Shown here piece by piece: positions 58,304-64,000 of a stretch of 64,000 bases of DNA (the stretch's first letter is position 1; every line of letters starts with the position of its first letter). The DNA is from JACCZX01 sp963729165. GTDB lineage: Bacteria > Pseudomonadota > Gammaproteobacteria > Burkholderiales > Burkholderiaceae_F. The position numbers were made by a program, and so were the translations under genes. Location of the stretch: assembly GCA_963729165.1 (NCBI GenBank), contig CAVSMM010000015.1, positions 1 through 64,000 of the forward strand, in the 5' to 3' direction. The notes beneath the pieces were generated by a model that made no database searches, was not told the DNA's origin, and worked only from the letters and a program-made list of their open reading frames with translations.

Positions 58304-59428
58304 CTACGCAGGCGCCTTGCTTTCGTCAGGCTTCAGCACGCCGCGCCGGATCTGATCGAGCTCGATCGATTCGAACAGCGCCCGGAAGTTGCCTTCGCCG
58401 AACCCTTCGTCGCCTTTGCGTTGAATGATCTCGAAAAATATCGGGCCGATCACGGTTTGCGTAAATATCTGCAGCAGAAGTTCGTTCGGTGCACCTTGAT
58501 GCGTGGCGCCGTCGATCAAAATGCGCAGGTGCTTGAGCTCCGCGAGTTGCTCGCCGTGGTTCGGCAGCCGCGTATCAATCAGGTCGTAATAGGTGTCGAT
58601 CGTGTCCTGAAATGCGACGCCGTTTTGCTTCATCGCGCGCACGGTCGCGTAGATGTCGCTGGTGGCCAGTGCGACGTGTTGAATCCCTTCGCCGCGATAC
58701 TCGTCGAGATACTCGACGATCTGACTCTTATCATCGGAGCTCTCGTTGATCGGAATTCGGATCTTTCCGCACGGGCTCGTCATCGCCTTGCTCTTGAGTC
58801 CTGTCAGCTGTCCCTCGATATCGAAGTAGCGCACTTCGCGAAAGTTGAATAGCCGCTCGTAAAACTCAGCCCATTCCTTCATTCGTCCACGGTGCACGTT
58901 ATGCGTTAGATGGTCGATAAAGGTCAGTCCGCAACCAGTCGGGTTCGGTTGCGCATCGGCGATCGGCTCGAAGTCGACGTCGTAGATGTTGATGTCGCCG
59001 ATTCCGCCGGGCGCTGCTGCGTTCTTGCCGCGCCAGCGGTCGACGAAATAAAGCAGAGAGTCACCGATGCCCTTGATCGCCGGGATGTTCAGCTCCATCG
59101 GCCCCGACTGTGAGTCAAATCCCCAGGCGCCAAGTTCGAGCGCGCGACGGTACGCCTGTGCAGCATCCCGCACGCGAAACGCGATTGCGCAAATGGAAGG
59201 TCCATGAAGCCGCGCAAAGCGCTGAGCAAACGAATCGGGCTCGGCGTTGATGATGAAGTTCACGCCGCCTTGGCGGTACAGCGTGACCTTCTTGTGACGA
59301 TGTCTGGCTACTGCGAGGAAACCCATCGTTTCGAAAAGCTGGCCGAGCGCCACCGGATCGGGCGCGGCGTATTCGATGAACTCGAAGCCATCGGTGCCCA
59401 TCGGGTTGTCCCAGCCGGTGAATTGCAT
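58304..59428 (-). CDS. hppD: 4-hydroxyphenylpyruvate dioxygenase
   Basis: This iron enzyme converts 4-hydroxyphenylpyruvate to homogentisate in tyrosine catabolism. The intact 374-residue protein begins MQFTGWDNPMGTDGFEFIEY. The metal triad is visible as His in FIDHLTHNVHRG, His in GIQHVALATSDIY and Glu in GNFRALFESIELDQIRRGVL. Also present are FEIIQRKGDEGFGEGN and the substrate-pocket region RLPNHGEQLAEL. It leads an operon with phhA. Homogentisate dioxygenase is not in the window. Confidence 0.95.
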   Translation of the reverse strand: MQFTGWDNPMGTDGFEFIEYAAPDPVALGQLFETMGFLAVARHRHKKVTLYRQGGVNFIINAEPDSFAQRFARLHGPSICAIAFRVRDAAQAYRRALELGAWGFDSQSGPMELNIPAIKGIGDSLLYFVDRWRGKNAAAPGGIGDINIYDVDFEPIADAQPNPTGCGLTFIDHLTHNVHRGRMKEWAEFYERLFNFREVRYFDIEGQLTGLKSKAMTSPCGKIRIPINESSDDKSQIVEYLDEYRGEGIQHVALATSDIYATVRAMKQNGVAFQDTIDTYYDLIDTRLPNHGEQLAELKHLRILIDGATHQGAPNELLLQIFTQTVIGPIFFEIIQRKGDEGFGEGNFRALFESIELDQIRRGVLKPDESKAPA

Positions 59429-59673
59429 CGCAACCTCCTAATTGAACTGCCAGGCACTCGCCTATAGCAAGGATTCTGCCGCAATCGAGGCGCGACCATA
59501 CGCCATCGTCGTTTGCCCTGTTTCATCGCGCCAAGAGGCAGTTCACTCCGGACGATCCGCGAGTCTGCAGTTCGTTCCATCGATTGCGCAGTTCGTCGCA
59601 ACCCGGTCGCAATGCGACAGACGTCTCCCTACAGTTCGTTTCAACGCAGACAGACGCAACGAAGGAGAACACC

Positions 59674-59895
59674 ATGTACCGCACATCTCACTCGATACGC
59701 ATTCTGAGCGCGGCAGTTGCCGCCGTCTTTGGTCTCGGGTTGGTCGCTACAGCGGGCGGTGCGTTGCGCATGGAGCGCGCATCGGCGACAGTCGAGCCTC
59801 TGCAAGTGATTCACCTCGAACCGGTCGTGATAAAGCTGCATCCGACGTCGCGGCTTTCAGCGGCTTGCGAACAGGCACCCAAGGCGGCGCTTTAG
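59674..59895 (+). CDS. Small exported protein, unknown function
   Basis: This is a 73-residue product with a signal-like start, MYRTSHSIRILSAAVAAVFG followed by LGLVATAGGA, and a short mature part (VEPLQVIHLEPVVIKLHPTS). A GAAGGAG ribosome site lies 6 bases before the ATG, and a very strong terminator follows 27 bases after the stop, so it looks like a genuine single-gene transcription unit. I do not recognise it. Nothing else is apparent in 59429-59673 between it and hppD. Confidence 0.6.
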   Translation: MYRTSHSIRILSAAVAAVFGLGLVATAGGALRMERASATVEPLQVIHLEPVVIKLHPTSRLSAACEQAPKAAL

Positions 59896-59921
59896 ACCTC
59901 GGCTTTCTCATCACACAAAGA

Positions 59922-59948
59922 GGCCCGGCAAGTCCGGGCCTTTTTTTT
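59922..59948 (+). terminator. Rho-independent terminator
   Basis: GGCCCGG and TCCGGGCC pair around a CAAG loop, followed by eight consecutive T. This is the clearest intrinsic terminator in the window. It ends the transcript of the small exported protein and isolates the sensor kinase gene downstream. Confidence 0.9.
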
Positions 59949-60061
59949 GGGTGCGCGGTGCAAGTGCCGCCCAAGCGCAATTTGTGCATCCTGTTGATCG
60001 ATAAATGCAATCTGTCGCAGCGAATTGGTGTTGATACGCGGCGGGCTTATAAAGTGTGTGT

Positions 60062-61571
60062 ATGACCACTGAAAACAGCACCGAGCAACCTTCCGCGTCC
60101 GCGGACACCCCGCCGGCAAAACCAGCATCTCCGCCCACATCCCGCTTGCGTGGTGCGTTCGCGTGGACTCGCAGTGCAGCGGCCGGCGCCGGCCGTGCAT
60201 CGACGCCCACGATAAAAAGGATAGGCGCGCGTATCGGTGACTGGCTCGCAACGGTCGGTTGGGCCAAGTTCTTTTTCATCGCATTTCTATTGCTGATCGT
60301 CGGTGCCATTGCCGACAACGTTTTCTATAACGGCGAGCCAGTCGTCGTCGTGAAAATGAGCGAGGGCAAGGACCGCGTCCAGGTCAATCTGCAGGTCGCG
60401 CCCGATGGCGTGCGGATCCAGGCGCCGAGCGAAAAGAAGCCGACGTCTCCGCAGTCGCGGAGGCGAGCCCAGCGTGAAGATCGACGACAAGGGTTTGCGC
60501 ATCATGGCCGGCGACAAGGACAAGCGCGTGGCGGTCGTTATTGACGAAAACGGTATTCGCGTCGACAAAAATCCGCGCGACCCCGAGAAATCCGATGCGG
60601 AAACGCCAGACGAGGAGCCCGGCGTCACCGTCGAGGAAGACGGACGCACGGTGACGATCAGCCCCGAGTTCACGCAGGATCCGCAACAACTCGCGTTGGC
60701 GCTCGAAAAAGCGCGCGATCAGATCGAAGACATCGTCGAGAAGCAGATTGACCGGCAGATCGCACGCGAGACGCGGCATTACCGCGAGAACACCGGCGAT
60801 TGGCTGATGAGTTTCGTGATGCTGCTGATCATGGCGGGCATCATCGTCAAGGTCGTTCTGGGAGGAAAAAAGCGCGCCGAGCGGCGCGCTGAAGCCGCGA
60901 CTGAAACAGCGGCCGAAGAGAGCTTGAAGCGGCAGCTTGCCGAAGCGCAGCTAAAGACAATGCAGGCGCAGGTCGAGCCGCACTTCTTGTTCAACACGCT
61001 GGCGTCGGTTGACTACCTGATCGAAACCGCACCGTCGACGGCTTCGAAGATGCAGAAGAGCCTGATCCAGTATCTGCGTGCGGCGTTACCGCAGATGCGC
61101 GAGGGCTCGACCACGCTCGGCAAAGAAGTGCAACTCTGCCGCTCGTATCTCGAGATCCTGAAGTTCAGGATGGAGGATCGGCTGCAGTATTCACTGATCA
61201 TTCCGCAAGGGCTGAGCTCGGCGCAGTTTCCGCCGATGATGCTGCAATCGCTGGTCGAAAACTCGATCAAGCATGGTCTGGAGCCCAAACCCGAAGGCGG
61301 TTCGTTGACCATCTCCGCTGATATCTCGAACGGTCGCTTGCGTGTGACGGTCGCTGATTCCGGGCTGGGGTTTGCAGCAGCCGGCGCTGTGGGTACAAGC
61401 GGGGGCAGCGGTGTCGGTCTGGCGAACGTGCGCGAACGTCTGGCCGCGTTGTACGGCGGCGCCGCCAAACTATCGATCGAGGCGAACTCGCCGAGCGGCA
61501 CGATCGTGACGATCGAGGTGCCGTATACATTTGAGACGGACAGTGTCTCGGGCGGCAAAGGCAACGCATAG
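60062..61571 (+). CDS. Sensor histidine kinase, LytS/AlgZ-type (His_kinase family)
   Basis: This membrane sensor has about 503 residues. The start MTTENSTEQPSASADTPP is followed by one membrane segment (KFFFIAFLLLIVGAIA). An extracytoplasmic charged region of repeated beta-strand-like phrases follows (VQVNLQVAPDGVRIQ, PSVKIDDKGLRIM, VAVVIDENGIRV, VTVEEDGRTVTIS). A second membrane segment (LMSFVMLLIMAGIIVKVVLG) comes next, then the kinase core with the phosphoacceptor His in QVEPHFLFNTLASVDYLIE and the ATP site SLVENSIKHGLEPK and GVGLANVRERL. A slip near 60460 breaks it once. It pairs with the LytTR regulator 9 bases downstream. Confidence 0.88.
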
Positions 61572-61580
61572 AATCGGCGC

Positions 61581-62342
61581 ATGCCGACGGCCATCATTGC
61601 GGACGATGAGCGTTTAATGCGCGAGCAGCTTCGCGCGCGTCTCAACGAAGTCTGGCCTGACCTGGAGGTTTTAGCGGAGGCGAGGAACGGTGAAGAAGCT
61701 GTTGCCGCTGTCCACGACCATCGTCCAGATCTTGCATTTCTCGACATCCGAATGCCTGGCATGACTGGAATCGAGGCAGCTCGTCATATAGGGGACGCGT
61801 GTCACGTCGTATTCATTACCGCCTACAACGAGTATGCGGTCGATGCGTTCGAACACGGTGCGATCGACTATGTTCTTAAGCCGGCCGAGGCTGGGCGTCT
61901 GGCAATTACCGTTTCGCGTATGAAGCAACGGCTCGGTTCCAAGCCGAGCGATCTCGGGGATCTTCTAAGTAAGCTAAGTGCCAGACTCGAATCGGGTGGC
62001 GGGGCTGCGAAGCGCAGTTATCTACAGTGGATACAAGCAAGCGTCGGGCAGCAATTGCGCCTGATCCCCACCGCGGAAATTCTCTTTTTTACGTCCGACG
62101 AGAAATACACTCGAGTACAGACTGAATCGTTCGAGGCACTGATTCGAAAGCCGATCAAGGAACTCATCGACGAGCTCGATCCGGAGCAGTTTTGGCAGAT
62201 TCACCGAGGCACCATCGTCAACGCCAAGGCAATCGCCGGTGTGACACGGGATTTCCGCGGTCGCCAACTGGTTCTGATCAAAGGGCACAACGAAAAGCTC
62301 GAGGTCAGCCGCAACTACACACACCTTTTTAAGCAGATGTAA
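61581..62342 (+). CDS. LytTR-type response regulator (AlgR/LytR-like)
   Basis: This intact 253-residue regulator has a receiver domain (IIADDERLMREQLRARL, phospho-Asp55 in LAFLDIRMPGMTGIEAARH, and Lys in YVLKPAEAGRL) and a C-terminal LytTR DNA-binding domain. The latter shows IPTAEILFFTSDEKYTRVQT, LIRKPIKELIDELDPEQFWQ, IHRGTIVNAKAI and LEVSRNYTHLFKQM. LytTR proteins typically control envelope, exopolysaccharide or virulence genes; the target here is unknown. Its 3' end overlaps the convergent GNAT gene by 14 bases. Confidence 0.93.
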   Translation: MPTAIIADDERLMREQLRARLNEVWPDLEVLAEARNGEEAVAAVHDHRPDLAFLDIRMPGMTGIEAARHIGDACHVVFITAYNEYAVDAFEHGAIDYVLKPAEAGRLAITVSRMKQRLGSKPSDLGDLLSKLSARLESGGGAAKRSYLQWIQASVGQQLRLIPTAEILFFTSDEKYTRVQTESFEALIRKPIKELIDELDPEQFWQIHRGTIVNAKAIAGVTRDFRGRQLVLIKGHNEKLEVSRNYTHLFKQM

Positions 62343-62934
62343 GTCGGCGCTGCGCGGCGTCCGCATTCGCGACCCTGAAGCCGAGATCGATCGCCGCGAA
62401 CATTTCGGTAAACATTTCGTCCATCAGCGAATTGGCAGTGGGTGGCTCAAGGTTGAGATATGCGCGAGGCTCATCGGCATCGGGTACGAGACGCATACCG
62501 GCGCGCTCAGCCATTTGTTTCAGCGCATCGTTTTCGGAAACGTAGTTCATGATCAAACGCGTCGCACCGCGATTGCGCGCATGAACCGCAGCCCGCTGCA
62601 GAAGTTGCATGCCAAACCCGCGGCGTCGTGCGTGCGGCAGCACCGAGACCCCGAACTCTGCCGTCTTCGACGATGTGCGCTTATCGAAGCCCAGATGCCC
62701 GAGTGCCAATAACTCGGCAGCGTCATCGACAATTCCGAAGATTGCGTCACGAGTGAAGTGCAACTTACGAACGTAAAGACGAAGTGCTTCATCGGTTACT
62801 GCATAACCGAAACGAAGCCAAAGGTCGTGTGACGGCAGCGCGCGCAGATGTTGCAGTACGCGATCACGGTGATGCGACCCAAGTTGCGCTACCAAAGGGT
62901 CGGTGGCGACGCGGTGCAGGGGGGATTGATGCAT
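62329..62934 (-). CDS. GNAT family N-acetyltransferase
   Basis: The 201-residue protein contains the acetyl-CoA loop FGVSVLPHARRRGFGMQLLQ (the R/Q-x-x-G-x-G/A motif) and RAAVHARNRGATRLIMNYVS, both typical of GNAT enzymes. The N-terminal region LRALPSHDLWLRFGYAVTDE resembles acetyltransferases found fused to or near protein acetylation systems. The acceptor is unknown. It is monocistronic and divergent from the tRNA operon. Confidence 0.88.
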   Translation of the reverse strand: MHQSPLHRVATDPLVAQLGSHHRDRVLQHLRALPSHDLWLRFGYAVTDEALRLYVRKLHFTRDAIFGIVDDAAELLALGHLGFDKRTSSKTAEFGVSVLPHARRRGFGMQLLQRAAVHARNRGATRLIMNYVSENDALKQMAERAGMRLVPDADEPRAYLNLEPPTANSLMDEMFTEMFAAIDLGFRVANADAAQRRLTSA

Positions 62935-63131
62935 TGCACAATTATGAGGCCAAGCTAACGTAGGTTCAATGCGGTTTGAGGAAAGACCCTAGCGCGCCAG
63001 TCTCGTTGGCACCTTGAGCATCAACGACTGTATGTGAAAGTGAGCGCTAACAAAGCGTCAGAGTCGAGGCGATTGTCATGTCGCCCGATTCCCCGTCGCT
63101 ACGCTGCATAGCGTCAACTTCCGAGGGCCGT

Positions 63132-63160
63132 TTGACAAGTCTTTGTTCCGCAACCATAAT
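63132..63160 (+). promoter_or_regulatory. Strong sigma-70 promoter of the tRNA-tuf operon
   Basis: A consensus TTGACA and CATAAT are separated by exactly 17 bases, placing the transcript start only about 8 bases before the tRNA-Tyr acceptor stem. This is the expected layout for a stable RNA promoter. The sequence 62935-63131 between it and the acetyltransferase gene shows no other feature I recognise. Confidence 0.85.
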
Positions 63161-63174
63161 TTGCGGTTCGCCGC

Positions 63175-63260
63175 GGAGGGGTGCCCGAGTGGTTAAAGGG
63201 GGCAGACTGTAAATCTGTTGGCTTACGCCTACGTTGGTTCGAATCCAACCTCCTCCACCA
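63175..63260 (+). tRNA. tRNA-Tyr (GTA)
   Basis: This 86-base class II tRNA has acceptor pairs GGAGGGG/CTCCTCC, D-loop GAGTGGTTAAAGG, anticodon GTA in CAGACTGTAAATCTG, an extra arm, T-arm GTTGGTTCGAATCCAAC and an encoded CCA end. Confidence 0.97.
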
Positions 63261-63314
63261 CTGCAACCTCCAAAGCGAACGGACGAGCGCGGATGCGGAA
63301 AATGGTTTCGTCGG

Positions 63315-63388
63315 GCGGGTGTAGCTCAATGGTAGAGCAGAAGCCTTCCAAGCTTACGACGAGGGTTCGATTCCCTTCACCCGCTCCA
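63315..63388 (+). tRNA. tRNA-Gly (TCC)
   Basis: This 74-base tRNA has acceptor GCGGGTG/CACCCGC, D-loop AGCTCAATGGTAGAGC, anticodon TCC in AAGCCTTCCAAGCTT, T-arm GAGGGTTCGATTCCCTT and an encoded CCA. Confidence 0.97.
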
Positions 63389-63538
63389 CTAAAACAAATC
63401 AGGGACAACATCAGCTACGAAAACAACAACCGTGTCGCTTAGCGTGCCGCAGATGCGCGACGCGAGCTCGAAGACAGTACTGGAACGTACGGCGAGAGCG
63501 AGCAACAAAGCAGATGCGGTGCGATCAGCGATCACGAG

Positions 63539-63613
<75 letters not shown>

Positions 63614-63665
63614 AATTATTTAAGAACTTAAGAACGTCAAGACAGAGAGCAGTGAGGAGTTAGCG

Positions 63666-64000
63666 ATGGCGAAAGGCAAATTTGAGCGGACCAAGCCGCA
63701 CGTGAACGTGGGCACGATCGGTCACGTCGATCATGGCAAGACCACCTTAACGGCGGCCATGACCTCGGTGCTGGCGAGCAAGTTTGGCGGCGAAGCCCGG
63801 GCGTACGACCAGATTGATGCGGCCCCCGAAGAGAAAGCGCGCGGCATCACCATCAACACCGCGCACGTCGAGTACGAGACCGCCAATCGCCACTACGCCC
63901 ACGTCGACTGCCCCGGCCACGCCGACTACATCAAAAACATGATCACCGGCGCCGCCCAGATGGACGGCGCCATTCTGGTCGTATCGGCCGCCGACGGCCC
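63666..64000 (+). CDS. tuf: Elongation factor Tu (partial, runs off the window)
   Basis: This is the GTPase that delivers aminoacyl-tRNA to the ribosome. The first 111 residues are present and continue beyond the end: MAKGKFERTKPHVNVGTIGH, the P-loop GHVDHGKTT, the switch I region ARGITINTAHVEYET and the G3 motif DCPGHADYIKNMITGAAQMD. A GAGGAG site precedes the ATG. It follows the three tRNA genes in one operon and no frame break is seen. Confidence 0.98.
   Translation, partial: MAKGKFERTKPHVNVGTIGHVDHGKTTLTAAMTSVLASKFGGEARAYDQIDAAPEEKARGITINTAHVEYETANRHYAHVDCPGHADYIKNMITGAAQMDGAILVVSAADG

Overview
The window is GC-rich bacterial chromosome. It most likely comes from a betaproteobacterium of the order Burkholderiales. 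Supporting this are a PhaM-type PHB granule protein, a Bug-family (tripartite tricarboxylate transporter type) solute receptor, a single-polypeptide indolepyruvate ferredoxin oxidoreductase, a gspC/gspG-H-I-J-K-L-M-N-D-E-F secretion cluster, and a tRNA-Tyr/Gly/Thr-tuf operon. The genus cannot be named from the sequence alone.

Layout. Positions 1-13.2 kb hold an RraA-like aldolase, a short-chain dehydrogenase (SDR), an MFS carrier, phaM with a fumarylacetoacetase-fold hydrolase, a DUF3108 protein, indolepyruvate oxidoreductase and a DUF1501/DUF1800 exported pair. Positions 13.5-38.5 kb are a large sugar-acid catabolic region. It has two divergent operon pairs. The first is SDR, Ldh-type dehydrogenase and aminotransferase on the minus strand, facing an IlvD/Edd dehydratase, a 2-hydroxyacid dehydrogenase and a sugar ABC transporter on the plus strand. 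The second is SDR, FAA hydrolase and 2-hydroxyacid dehydrogenase on the minus strand, facing a FadR-type GntR regulator, a TRAP transporter and an UxaA-family dehydratase on the plus strand. Between the pairs lie garD (galactarate dehydratase), a Bug receptor and gudD (glucarate dehydratase). Both divergent promoters carry an almost identical operator, TGGTCnGACCACTTGACC, so the GntR protein probably controls both pairs. Inserted in this region at 23.7-26.4 kb is a less GC-rich patch with a truncated DUF4239 gene, a Tat-exported sulfatase and an orphan integron gene cassette with a textbook attC site.

Positions 38.6-44.8 kb encode a signalling operon (five-GAF histidine kinase, receiver-only regulator, sigma-54 activator). 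It is followed by tandem repeats, a sigma-54-like promoter and two small exported proteins that are its likely targets. Positions 44.9-57.4 kb hold a complete set of type II secretion core genes; the secretin appears to carry a C-terminal SPOR domain. Positions 57.4-64 kb contain hppD-phhA (phenylalanine/tyrosine breakdown), a LytS/AlgZ-type kinase with a LytTR regulator, a GNAT acetyltransferase, and three tRNA genes leading into tuf, which runs off the end.

Quality warning: more than thirty genes, including conserved housekeeping and secretion genes, are split by one- or two-base indels, while the remaining coding sense is well preserved. I read most of these as sequence errors, not pseudogenes. 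Such genes are given as whole loci with the break points noted.
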